Source: Alphaproteobacteria bacterium
Lineage (GTDB): Bacteria > Pseudomonadota > Alphaproteobacteria > Puniceispirillales > Marisalimonadaceae
DNA length: 13,733 nucleotides
NCBI GenBank assembly: GCA_016777645.1
Contig: JADHRC010000030.1
Span: 1 to 13,733 of the forward strand
Reading direction: 5' to 3'
Shown: positions 1-7,141 of the stretch, piece after piece
Numbering within the stretch: the first letter of the stretch is position 1
Layout: each line of letters starts with the position of its first letter
Program-made: the position numbers and the translations under genes
Notes under the pieces: model-generated
Databases searched by the model: none
What the model was told of the DNA's origin: nothing
The model's input: the letters and a program-made list of their open reading frames with translations, nothing else

Positions 1-1007
1 GTGATTAAATTATTAGGCATAGAAATTTTATCAAACTTCAAAATATTATCAGTTGAATCCCAATACATATTTCCATCAAAATTTAAACTTAAAATTTCCT
101 TATTTGTAGTTTTTTCAAATGTTAAAATAGAATTTTGTGAAGAAAAATTCAGGGTCTGTAATTTTAAATTTTTATCTGTAGAAAAATTAAAATTTCCATT
201 CATATTAGTTCTAAATTTTTTATCATCTGCATTTATGATTTTGATAAATTTTTTATCTAAAATTTTTTCAAAAGGTAAATTTTTTACGTTACCCGTAAAA
301 ACATTAAATCCATCATTTAATGAGATGTTCATAGAAAATATTAAGTTATCTTTTTCTTGGCAGTTCATATCCAGGTTACGTTTTTTTTCAATATACCTTG
401 AAAGAAAAACATTTTGACATTTTATCTCGTAAGTAACTTCTCTAGCCTGATTTCTATTGTCAGTTAATTTTAAATCTACATTACCAACAGTAATTTTATT
501 TTCTAATATTTTTTTTAGATTGTGATTATTAGTATCACTTTTATTTATCAAAGAAAAAATTTGGATTAAAGGATCAGATGAGAAATTATTACCATCTAGT
601 CTGGCAGATAATGTTAAATCTTTAAAATCAAGGTAATCAATGTGAATATCATTATGATTAAAAATATTTTTCATTAAACTTTTGTGATTAAAACCTATTT
701 CGACAATTCTTATTTTTGATTTTTGGTTCTCTCTAATTGAATTAATAATAATATTGTTTAACCTAATATTTATTATATTAGGGAATGATGGTTGTAAAAA
801 ATCTATACTATTAATTTCGATAGATATGTTTTTATTGTTTATTTTATCAGAAAGATAATTTTCTATTCTTTCATTTACAAAGTGTTTGATATTTAATTGA
901 GATATTATAAATAATCTTGCCTTTTCTGAATAAAAAAACACTATTGGAAAAGAAACCAATGCTAAAAAAATTAAAACAAAAAATGATATGAAAATTTTTT
1001 TTAACAT
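1..1007 (-). CDS. AsmA/YhdP-like membrane-anchored envelope protein, N-terminal part (runs off left edge)
   Basis: Reading the minus strand from an ATG at 1007 gives 335 codons without a stop to the window edge, so the C-terminus is missing. Residues about 5-27 form one hydrophobic segment after a Lys-Lys start, a single membrane anchor or uncleaved signal. After it come short alternating hydrophobic/polar stretches (such as IDYLDFKDLTLSARLDG), suggesting a long beta-rich periplasmic body, with many Asn, Ile and Lys and no enzyme motif. A Shine-Dalgarno-like GAAGAG (1013-1018) lies 5 bases before the ATG. Large AsmA/YhdP/DUF3971 proteins, thought to move phospholipid between membranes or assist the outer membrane, often stand beside bcp in alphaproteobacteria as I recall. 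The family call rests on architecture and neighbourhood, not on a diagnostic motif; the coding call is firm. Open plus-strand frames here are shadows. Confidence 0.72.
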   Translation of the reverse strand, partial: MLKKIFISFFVLIFLALVSFPIVFFYSEKARLFIISQLNIKHFVNERIENYLSDKINNKNISIEINSIDFLQPSFPNIINIRLNNIIINSIRENQKSKIRIVEIGFNHKSLMKNIFNHNDIHIDYLDFKDLTLSARLDGNNFSSDPLIQIFSLINKSDTNNHNLKKILENKITVGNVDLKLTDNRNQAREVTYEIKCQNVFLSRYIEKKRNLDMNCQEKDNLIFSMNISLNDGFNVFTGNVKNLPFEKILDKKFIKIINADDKKFRTNMNGNFNFSTDKNLKLQTLNFSSQNSILTFEKTTNKEILSLNFDGNMYWDSTDNILKFDKISMPNNLI

Positions 1008-1040
1008 TTTTGCTCTTCGCTAAATAAATATCAAACTTAG

Positions 1041-1069
1041 TTGAATATTTTTGATACTAGTAATATAAA
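1041..1069 (+). promoter_or_regulatory. Candidate sigma-70 promoter of bcp
   Basis: A -35-like TTGAAT at 1041-1046 and a -10-like TATAAA at 1064-1069 are separated by exactly 17 bases. This predicts a start near 1076 and a leader of about 34 bases before the bcp ATG at 1110. The site lies in the 102-base gap between the divergent AsmA-like gene and bcp. Such matches occur by chance in DNA this AT-rich, so position and spacing are the main support. Confidence 0.4.
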
Positions 1070-1109
1070 CTATGAAAGAAATAATTACTAATGATTAGAG
1101 TAAAATGTA

Positions 1110-1574
1110 ATGTTGAAAGTTAATGATGAAATTCCCAGATTCGAGATCCTAACAGACAAAGCACCTTTTAAAGTATCGGATCATATTGGCAAAAAAATTG
1201 TTATTTTCTTTTTTCCTAAAGCAGACACTTCTGGATGCACCGCTGAATCTATTGCATTTACAAACCTACAAAAAGAATTTGATCAATTAAATTGTATTAT
1301 AATTGGTATTTCAAAGGACAAACCTCAAAAGCAAGCTAAATTTAGAGAAAAATATAACCTTACCTGTGAATTAGGAGCAGACTATGAAAATAATGTTTGT
1401 GAACAATTTGGGGTTTGGGTGGAGAAATCCATGTATGGAAGAAAATACATGGGAATACAAAGATCAACTTTTTTGTGTGATGAAGAAGGAATTGTAAAAA
1501 AGGTTTGGGAAAAAGTTAAAGTTCCTGGTCATGCAGACGAGGTTTTAGAGGCTGTTAGAGAGTTAGGGAATTGA
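1110..1574 (+). CDS. bcp: Thiol peroxidase, Bcp/PrxQ-type peroxiredoxin
   Basis: A 154-residue cytosolic peroxiredoxin of normal PrxQ length that reduces hydrogen peroxide and organic hydroperoxides using thioredoxin or a similar donor. The active-site block FFFPKADTSGCTAES places the peroxidatic Cys at residue 43, with the Thr three residues before it (T40) conserved. The downstream RSTFLCDEEG block (119-127) with a conserved Arg is also typical. The family's common resolving Cys five residues after the first is absent (Ile48). Other cysteines are C62, C86, C97 and C123, so the enzyme is either a 1-Cys type or uses a distant resolving Cys. The ATG at 1110 fits the family start; a weak TAGAG precedes it. 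The stop is 4 bases from the end of the convergent prfB, leaving no room for a separate terminator between them. Confidence 0.93.
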   Translation: MLKVNDEIPRFEILTDKAPFKVSDHIGKKIVIFFFPKADTSGCTAESIAFTNLQKEFDQLNCIIIGISKDKPQKQAKFREKYNLTCELGADYENNVCEQFGVWVEKSMYGRKYMGIQRSTFLCDEEGIVKKVWEKVKVPGHADEVLEAVRELGN

Positions 1575-1578
1575 TAAC

Positions 1579-2685
1579 TTACCTTTTCATACCTACTTTC
1601 ATAGCTAAAGCGGATTCTATAAAAACATCAATATTACCATCTAATACTGATTGAGTATTCCCAACCTCAACATTCGTTCGGAGATCCTTTACCATTTGAT
1701 ATGGATGTAGCACATAAGACCTAATTTGACTGCCCCATCCAATTTCTCCTTTTTCATTTGCGTTTTGAGTGTTTTCCTCATCTCGCTTTTGCAACTCAAT
1801 CTCATATAACTTAGCTTTTAGCATTAACATTGCTTGCGCCTTATTTCTATGTTGTGATCTATCATTTTGGCATTGTACCACTGTATTTGTGGGTAAATGA
1901 GTTATTCTGATAGCAGAGTCGGTTTTGTTTACATGCTGTCCACCTGCACCAGAAGCACGATATGTATCAATTCTAATATCTTTATCTTCAATTTCAATAT
2001 CAATTTCATCATTAATTTGTGGAAAGACCCATACCGACGCAAAACTAGTATGTCTTCTTGAAGAAGAGTCGAAAGGTGAAATACGAACTAACCTATGAAC
2101 TCCTGACTCAGTTTTACTCCAACCGTAAGCATTAAAGCCTTCCAATAAAATAGTACATGATTTTATACCAGCCTCATCTCCTGAACTTTCCTCAACATAA
2201 GAAATCCCGAAACCTTTTTTTTCTGCCCACCTTAAATACATTCTTTGTAACATTAATGCCCAATCTTGAGCTTCTGTTCCGCCAGCACCCGCATGAATCT
2301 CAAGATAAGAATTATTTTTATCAACTTCACCAGATAGTAAACTTTCTATTTGAAGTTTTTCACATTTATTTACTAGATCATCTATTTGCAAAATAGTTTC
2401 TTCTAAAAAGATTTTATCATTTTCTTGTTCAGCCAAGTCTACCAATTCGTAAAGATTATTTGTTTCATTCTCGATATTTTTTATAGTTTCTATTGTTTTT
2501 TCGAGTTGTGTTTTATCTCTCATTATTGCTTGTGCATTCGATGCATCATTCCAAAATTCAGGGTTTTCTATTAAATTATTTAATTCTTGAATTCGACTTA
2601 AGGATTGATCCCAATTAAAATGTTTTTTAAGGATTTCTAATCCATTTTTTATCTCATTAAATTTTAATTGTATTTCAGATTGCAT
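1579..2685 (-). CDS. prfB: Peptide chain release factor 2 (RF2)
   Basis: A 368-residue class I release factor that recognises UGA and UAA and triggers peptidyl-tRNA hydrolysis on the ribosome. The SPF anticodon-like tripeptide is at 203-205, which marks RF2 rather than RF1, and the catalytic GGQ is at 248-250, normally methylated by PrmC. The HAGAGGTEAQDW block is at 131-142. Residue 244, matching position 246 of E. coli RF2, is Ala, as in most bacteria, rather than the Thr of E. coli K-12. The frame is continuous from ATG at 2685 through LKKHFNWDQ (19-27), where many bacteria carry an in-frame UGA and a +1 programmed frameshift; there is none here. AGG lies 8-10 bases before the ATG. It is last in the amiC-mrcA-prfB block, 17 bases after mrcA. 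Confidence 0.97.
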   Translation of the reverse strand: MQSEIQLKFNEIKNGLEILKKHFNWDQSLSRIQELNNLIENPEFWNDASNAQAIMRDKTQLEKTIETIKNIENETNNLYELVDLAEQENDKIFLEETILQIDDLVNKCEKLQIESLLSGEVDKNNSYLEIHAGAGGTEAQDWALMLQRMYLRWAEKKGFGISYVEESSGDEAGIKSCTILLEGFNAYGWSKTESGVHRLVRISPFDSSSRRHTSFASVWVFPQINDEIDIEIEDKDIRIDTYRASGAGGQHVNKTDSAIRITHLPTNTVVQCQNDRSQHRNKAQAMLMLKAKLYEIELQKRDEENTQNANEKGEIGWGSQIRSYVLHPYQMVKDLRTNVEVGNTQSVLDGNIDVFIESALAMKVGMKR

Positions 2686-2702
2686 ATTTAATTACCTAAT
2701 AA

Positions 2703-5435
2703 TTAATATAAGGGAGATAAATTCCTTATGGTATTTTTTATGTTAATAGAGTTACTAACATTATTATCATAGCTAATATTAGGAGACTGACCAGTTTTAA
2801 AAGCTTCTAATATGGTTGATGTATCTTTTGAAGATGATTGAATGCCAGAGTTTAAATTAACAGAAATTAATTTTATTCCTGCAGGTCTTCTAAACGGTAT
2901 GTCAGGAACATTTTGAAGTGCTTTGCTCATAAATTCTTTAAAAATAGGAGCAGCGACAGAGCTGCCAGTTTCTTTTAACCCAAGTGGTTTGGGTTCGTCA
3001 AAACCAACGTAAACACCCACAACTAAATCACTTGAAAAACCAATAAACCATGCATCTGTATTTGCGTTTGTAGTACCTGTTTTTCCAGCTAAATTTTTTC
3101 CGAGAGATTTTATTATAATTCCGGTCCCCCTATCCACAGCTCCTTTAAGCATGGATACCATTTGATATGCCGAACCAGAGGAAATTACCTTCTCTCTTTC
3201 ATCCTTTATAGCTACATCAGGAATTTTTTCTATATTCAATTTATCTCCATAACAGTTTTTACAGTTACGTTTATCATGTTTAAATATAGTAATACCCCTT
3301 CTATCTTGGACACGATCAATAAGAGTAGGTATTATTCTTTTTCCTCCATTCACAATCATACCATAAGCGTTAGTTAAATTTAAAAGGTCTGTTTCACCAG
3401 CTCCAAGAGACATTGATAAATATGGCGGTAGATTATCACTTATTCCAAATTTTGAGGCATAATGTTGAATAATGTTTTTATGAGATAAAGATAGTATAAG
3501 TTTAGAAAGTTCATTTTTATCTATATTTGTCAAATTAAATATTTCATCAATACTTAATTGTTGATTTATATATCTTTTTAAATCTGATACATTTATATTA
3601 AACCTATCTGAAAAGTCTCTTATTAATTGATCATTTAACTCTTTTTGGTTTTTTTCTCTTTTTTTAATGTCTTCTACTAGGTTATTTACAAACTCAATAT
3701 CTTGACTGATGATTTCAGAGATACGTGCATTTGAGTATCCTTGAGAAATATAGCTTTTAACTAATTCTTCTTCTTCTAAAAGCTTTATAGCTAATCTGGC
3801 CGTCATTAAATTTCTAGATTTTTCAATACCAAGTCTTATTGGACTTGGACCATAAAATTTCTTAGTATAATTAGCAGGTTTCCATTTTGGACAACCAGAA
3901 CATTGCTCATAAGCTAACGCAGCGTCATGAATTAAATCTGTAGGCTTATAAAATCTTTCCAACCCAGCCAGGTAAACAAATGGTTTAAATGCAGAGCCTG
4001 GTTGTCTTTTGGCCTGAGTAGCACGATTAAATTTACTTTTTTGAAAACTGTATCCCCCGCTCATTGCTAAGACTCGTCCATTATTTGGATCAAGAACAAC
4101 GATTGCTCCATTAACTTCGGGAATCTGAGACAGTGAATAAAATTGATCTTCTTTTATTTTATTATATTTAATTACAATCACATCACCCTTTTTTAAAAAT
4201 TCATCAAAACTTTTATATTTTGAACCTAAATAAAAATTTGGTTTGTCATTTTTATCTTTTTTTATAATTTGAGATCTAGCCCAAGATGCGTTTTTAAAAT
4301 CTATATTTTCGATTTTGCCATCAATTGATAAAACTGTTAAAAAATTCTTTTCAACTTTAACAACAGTAGCAATTTTTCTATTTAAAGGTAATTCTCTTTG
4401 TAAATCATTTAAGTACTTAGAAGTTTCATCGCCAGAGAGCTTTGATTGTTGTATATTTTCTATTGGGCCTCTCCAACCCTGTCTTTTATCTAAGCTCTCT
4501 AAGCCTTCAATTAGAGCGTTATCTGCATGAAATTGCATAAATGGGTCTAAGGTTGTTTTAACTGAATAACCATCTATGTATAACTTCTCACCAATTTTCT
4601 CATTGTCTATTAATATTCTTCTTACTTCTTCAGTAAAATAAGGAGCATATTCTTCATCAAATCCACTTGAATTTTGAATTTTAAGTAATTTAAGGCTTTC
4701 AGTTTCTTGAACATCATCATTTATAAACCCGTTTCTATTCATTTGGCTTAAAACCCAATTTCTTCTTTGAACGGCTTGGTTATAATTTTTTATAGGATGA
4801 TAGTTGTTGGGTGCTTTAGGAAGTGCAGCTAGAAAAGCTACTTCTGCAAGATCTAAATTGTCTAAACTTTTATCAAAATAATTTAATGCTGCAGCCGCCA
4901 CACCATATGAGCCAAATCCTAAATAAATTTCATTGAGATATAACTCTAATATCTCATTTTTTGAGAATGCTCTTTCTATACGAATTGAAAGAATTGCCTC
5001 TTTGATTTTTCTATCGAAAGAAACTTCAGAGGATAATAAAAAATTTTTAGCAACTTGTTGGGTTATAGTTGAGGCACCAATTAGTCTTTTTTGTGAACCT
5101 ATATTTTTTATATTTGTTATAACCGCTCTTAATGTAGCTTTTAAATCTAAACCAAAATGGTTATAAAAGTCTTTATCTTCGGCTGAAATAAATGCATTAA
5201 TTAATTTTTTTGGAATAACATTGATCGGCACAAAAACTCTTTTTTCTGTAGCATATTCCGCTAATAATGCACCATTACCAGCATGAATTCTTGTGACAAC
5301 ATTTGGATTATATTTTGACAGTTCTTTATAATCAGGTAAATCTTTTCCGTAGAACCATAAAATATAAAAGAAAACTAATATTCCAGATAAAGTTAATAAA
5401 AAAATTGATGTTATAAAGTAAGCTAAAAGTTTCAT
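2703..5435 (-). CDS. mrcA: Penicillin-binding protein 1A, bifunctional peptidoglycan glycosyltransferase/transpeptidase
   Basis: A 910-residue class A PBP, anchored by one N-terminal membrane helix (about 5-28), that polymerises lipid II and cross-links stem peptides in the periplasm. The GT51 domain (about 50-230) has catalytic Glu86 in EDKDFYNHFG, GASTITQQVAKN at 120-131 and RKIKE at 142-146. An OB-like linker covers about 320-440 and contains QGWRGP. The transpeptidase has SAFK (Ser481 acylated, Lys484), SRN (540-542) and KTGTT (785-789). Between SRN and KTG lies an extra segment of about 100 residues (about 553-655), rich in Ile/Leu/Asn and predicted helical, before the usual SMSLGAGET. 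Two CXXC pairs occur (512/515 and 725/728). No Shine-Dalgarno precedes the ATG, only an A-tract. It lies 43 bases after amiC, so probably in the same operon. Longer than homologues I recall because of the insert. Confidence 0.96.
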   Translation of the reverse strand: MKLLAYFITSIFLLTLSGILVFFYILWFYGKDLPDYKELSKYNPNVVTRIHAGNGALLAEYATEKRVFVPINVIPKKLINAFISAEDKDFYNHFGLDLKATLRAVITNIKNIGSQKRLIGASTITQQVAKNFLLSSEVSFDRKIKEAILSIRIERAFSKNEILELYLNEIYLGFGSYGVAAAALNYFDKSLDNLDLAEVAFLAALPKAPNNYHPIKNYNQAVQRRNWVLSQMNRNGFINDDVQETESLKLLKIQNSSGFDEEYAPYFTEEVRRILIDNEKIGEKLYIDGYSVKTTLDPFMQFHADNALIEGLESLDKRQGWRGPIENIQQSKLSGDETSKYLNDLQRELPLNRKIATVVKVEKNFLTVLSIDGKIENIDFKNASWARSQIIKKDKNDKPNFYLGSKYKSFDEFLKKGDVIVIKYNKIKEDQFYSLSQIPEVNGAIVVLDPNNGRVLAMSGGYSFQKSKFNRATQAKRQPGSAFKPFVYLAGLERFYKPTDLIHDAALAYEQCSGCPKWKPANYTKKFYGPSPIRLGIEKSRNLMTARLAIKLLEEEELVKSYISQGYSNARISEIISQDIEFVNNLVEDIKKREKNQKELNDQLIRDFSDRFNINVSDLKRYINQQLSIDEIFNLTNIDKNELSKLILSLSHKNIIQHYASKFGISDNLPPYLSMSLGAGETDLLNLTNAYGMIVNGGKRIIPTLIDRVQDRRGITIFKHDKRNCKNCYGDKLNIEKIPDVAIKDEREKVISSGSAYQMVSMLKGAVDRGTGIIIKSLGKNLAGKTGTTNANTDAWFIGFSSDLVVGVYVGFDEPKPLGLKETGSSVAAPIFKEFMSKALQNVPDIPFRRPAGIKLISVNLNSGIQSSSKDTSTILEAFKTGQSPNISYDNNVSNSINIKNTIRNLSPLY

Positions 5436-5478
5436 TTTTTTTTATTAATTAATAAATTAGACAATTTTAGGACATTTT

Positions 5479-6744
5479 TCAGTTTAGAGTTATAAAATAA
5501 TTCTCAATTGCTAAGGCTAAATTTTTGGATAATTCATCCAAATAATTCTTATTTAAAAGTTTCTTTTCTTCTTGTTTGTTCGATAAAAACCCCACTTCTA
5601 TTAGTATAGATGGGATATCATATGATTTTAAAACTGCAAAACCAGCAAAACGATGACCTCTGTTTAAAGTTAATTTTGTTTTTTCCAAATTTAGAATTAT
5701 ACTTCTTGCTAAAGATGAACTTTCATTCATTGCTTCTCTTTGAAACATTTTAATCAATGATCCATAAATTATTGGATCTTTAATAATGCTGTTATCTCCT
5801 AGAATTTTATCTGAATTATTTTCCCTTTTTGCTAACATTTCTGCTTCTTTATCTGAAGCTTTATCTGATAGACTAAATACTGAAAGGCCCTTGGCTCTTT
5901 TATTTCTACTTGAATCAGCATGAATAGAGATAAAAATATCTGCTTTATTATTTTTGGCTAAATTAGTCCTTTGCCTTAATGATAGAAAAGTATCTTTGTT
6001 ACGAGATAATATGGGTTTTGTTATTCCATTTTTTCTTAAAACTTTTGCTAATAAAATAGACGTTTTTAAAGTTATATCTTTTTCAAGAGTACCCAATTGT
6101 CCAATTGCACCTGGATCTTTTCCTCCATGACCAGGATCAATAAATACAATATATTTTTTTTTAGAATTATTTTGTTTTAAAATTAAAGGTTTTTTTGAAG
6201 GCAGAGTAATTTGATTTGAAATGTTTTTTTTGGGTTTTGAAATCTTAATATAAGTTCCTAATGAAGCTAGATCACCTTTATTGTTTTTTATAATATATTT
6301 AGCAACAGCGTATTTGGCTGGTGTGGTCTTAGTAATTTTAATATTTAAGTCTATTAGGTCTTCTCTAATATTTTTTTCATATGTAATATCAGTTATAATC
6401 CCAGGTTCAGACATTTCTAAAACCAAAGAAGTACCAGTTTTTTTATTTTGATTATATCGTACTCTTTTAATTAAATTATTGCTCAAATCATCTTTACTAA
6501 ATTTTGTTGGCTTTTCAAAATCTATTAAGATACGATATGGTTCTTCTAATAAAGTTACTTTAAAATCATTATTAATATTATAATTTGAACAATTTATACT
6601 ATCCAAATTAACTTTGCATTTAGTTATTTCAATACTAGGCGGACTGATGTTTTTATTAAAATCTTTTGCATTTGAAATGCTTAAACTTAAAAAAAATACG
6701 AGACAGTTAATAATAGAATAAAAAATATTTTTACGTTTAATCAC
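5479..6744 (-). CDS. amiC: Periplasmic N-acetylmuramoyl-L-alanine amidase with AMIN domain (AmiC type)
   Basis: A 421-residue zinc amidase that cuts the bond between MurNAc and L-Ala and so splits septal peptidoglycan. It has a signal peptide (1-26, cleavage after SNA), an N-terminal AMIN-like domain (about 35-140, two cysteines at 43 and 52 that could pair), a Lys/Asn/Ser-rich linker (about 168-197) and an Amidase_3 domain from 198. Zinc ligands and catalytic residues are visible: H206 in DPGHGG, E221 in TLEKDITL, H275 in SIHAD and E383 in LIEVGFLSN. The segment about 293-352 matches the regulatory insert of AmiA/B/C proteins, which blocks the site until a LytM-type activator such as EnvC or DipM relieves it. 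The start is GTG at 6744; no upstream in-frame ATG exists, and the basic-then-hydrophobic signal begins at once. No clear Shine-Dalgarno. First gene of the minus-strand block. Confidence 0.94.
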   Translation of the reverse strand: MIKRKNIFYSIINCLVFFLSLSISNAKDFNKNISPPSIEITKCKVNLDSINCSNYNINNDFKVTLLEEPYRILIDFEKPTKFSKDDLSNNLIKRVRYNQNKKTGTSLVLEMSEPGIITDITYEKNIREDLIDLNIKITKTTPAKYAVAKYIIKNNKGDLASLGTYIKISKPKKNISNQITLPSKKPLILKQNNSKKKYIVFIDPGHGGKDPGAIGQLGTLEKDITLKTSILLAKVLRKNGITKPILSRNKDTFLSLRQRTNLAKNNKADIFISIHADSSRNKRAKGLSVFSLSDKASDKEAEMLAKRENNSDKILGDNSIIKDPIIYGSLIKMFQREAMNESSSLARSIILNLEKTKLTLNRGHRFAGFAVLKSYDIPSILIEVGFLSNKQEEKKLLNKNYLDELSKNLALAIENYFITLN

Positions 6745-6795
6745 AATTACAACAAGTTTTAATTTTATTACTGTTAATACATTAAAAAATAAAGT

Positions 6796-6824
6796 TTGTC
6801 TTGGTTAGATTAACAATATATAGT
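6796..6824 (+). promoter_or_regulatory. Candidate distal sigma-70 promoter of rne
   Basis: TTGTCT at 6796-6801 (4 of 6 matches to TTGACA) and TATAGT at 6819-6824 (5 of 6 to TATAAT) are 17 bases apart. Transcription would start near 6831 and give a leader of about 310 bases carrying all three hairpins described below. Copy 1 of the direct repeat fills most of the spacer, so a protein bound there would cover this promoter. A second possible set, TTGATG (6938-6943) and TATTAT (6963-6968), has a long 19-base spacer. Both are guesses from consensus only. Confidence 0.3.
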
Positions 6825-6857
6825 CTATGAAGGATTTTATTTTTGGTTAGGTTAACA
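6801..6857. repeat. Two 15-bp direct repeats spaced 42 bp
   Basis: TTGGTTAGATTAACA at 6801-6815 and TTGGTTAGGTTAACA at 6843-6857 match at 14 of 15 positions. They start exactly 42 bp apart, about four turns of B-DNA, so proteins bound to both would lie on the same face of the helix. An inverted partial copy, AACCAACCAA, follows at 6870-6879. The arrangement suits an operator serving the divergent amiC and rne promoters, but no regulator is identified. Confidence 0.55.
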
Positions 6858-6880
6858 GAAAAACAAATAAACCAACCAAA
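6842..6880 (+). promoter_or_regulatory. Bulged hairpin in the rne leader
   Basis: TTTGGTT (6842-6848) pairs with AACCAAA (6874-6880) and GGTT (6850-6853) pairs with AACC (6870-6873). This gives 11 base pairs with one bulged A (6849) and a 16-base A-rich loop. It would form near the 5' end of a transcript starting about 6831. No U-run follows, so it is not a terminator. Five of its pairs are G-C, which is a lot for this AT-rich region. Confidence 0.35.
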
Positions 6881-7043
6881 CGAACGATTTATGGCATTTA
6901 TTTGCTTAACAATTTTGGAATGAGTTAGTTTTTAAGTTTGATGGTATCACTGGTAGGGAAGTTATTATAGTTCTGTTAATTTTAATTGAATGTATCTATC
7001 TTAAGAGTAATAAATATAATTATTATCTTTAATAATCTACAAA

Positions 7044-7058
7044 TTAAGCAGTGCTTAA
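7044..7058. promoter_or_regulatory. 15-bp palindrome upstream of rne
   Basis: TTAAGCA (7044-7050), a central G, and TGCTTAA (7052-7058) form a perfect inverted repeat. As DNA it could be an operator dyad. As RNA it would be a 6-bp stem with a 3-base loop. The right half TGCTTAAC also occurs at 6903-6910. No uridine run follows, so termination is unlikely. Confidence 0.35.
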
Positions 7059-7101
7059 CTGTATTAATTATCTAAACAACTCATTCACAAAAACAATATG
7101 T

Positions 7102-7118
7102 TTTCAAACCTTTTGAAA
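7102..7118 (+). promoter_or_regulatory. Hairpin just upstream of the rne ribosome binding site
   Basis: TTTCAAA (7102-7108) and TTTGAAA (7112-7118) form a perfect 7-bp stem around a CCT loop. It ends 12 bases before the Shine-Dalgarno GGAGA (7131-7135) and 23 bases before the start codon. The stem is A/T-rich and so weak, but its position would let it affect translation or decay of rne mRNA. Confidence 0.35.
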
Positions 7119-7130
7119 TCATAGTTATTT

Positions 7131-7135
7131 GGAGA
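7131..7135 (+). promoter_or_regulatory. Shine-Dalgarno of rne
   Basis: GGAGA lies 6 bases before the ATG at 7142. It is among the clearest ribosome binding sites in the window, where most genes have weak or no such site. It fixes the rne start and makes the Met-Ser-Lys-Arg N-terminus, usual for alphaproteobacterial RNase E, secure. Confidence 0.75.
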
Positions 7136-7141
7136 TTAAGA

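Larger units (their letters stand above)
6745..7141. other. Non-coding 397-base region between divergent amiC and rne
   Basis: No open frame here looks like a gene; the longest ATG frame of any interest is a 10-codon one at 6891. The region holds the promoters of both blocks. It also has a 15-bp near-perfect direct repeat (6801-6815 and 6843-6857), a bulged hairpin (6842-6880), a 15-bp palindrome (7044-7058), a 7-bp hairpin (7102-7118) and the rne ribosome binding site. A perfect TATAAT at 7015-7020 has no good -35 at normal spacing. For amiC a weak minus-strand candidate is TTGTTA (6811-6816) and TTTATT (6788-6793), 17 bases apart. The size and hairpins recall the long rne leader of enterobacteria. 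Confidence 0.6.

Noticed and set aside
1..417. Plus-strand open frame beginning with GTG
   Set aside because: It lies opposite the long minus-strand AsmA-like gene, has no domain sense and no start signal; it is a shadow.
1575..1578. Bidirectional terminator between convergent bcp and prfB
   Set aside because: Only four bases separate the stops and I could not find a stem with a T-run across the two gene ends.
5442..5455. Perfect 14-bp palindrome TTATTAATTAATAA between amiC and mrcA, considered as a terminator or operator
   Set aside because: It is entirely A/T, too weak for a terminator stem, and adjoins the A-tract before the mrcA start; likely a composition effect.
6891..6923. Ten-codon ORF (Met-Ala-Phe-Ile-Cys-Leu-Thr-Ile-Leu-Glu) in the rne leader, a possible leader peptide
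   Set aside because: No ribosome binding site, no regulatory codon run and no attenuator follows; ORFs this short are expected by chance.
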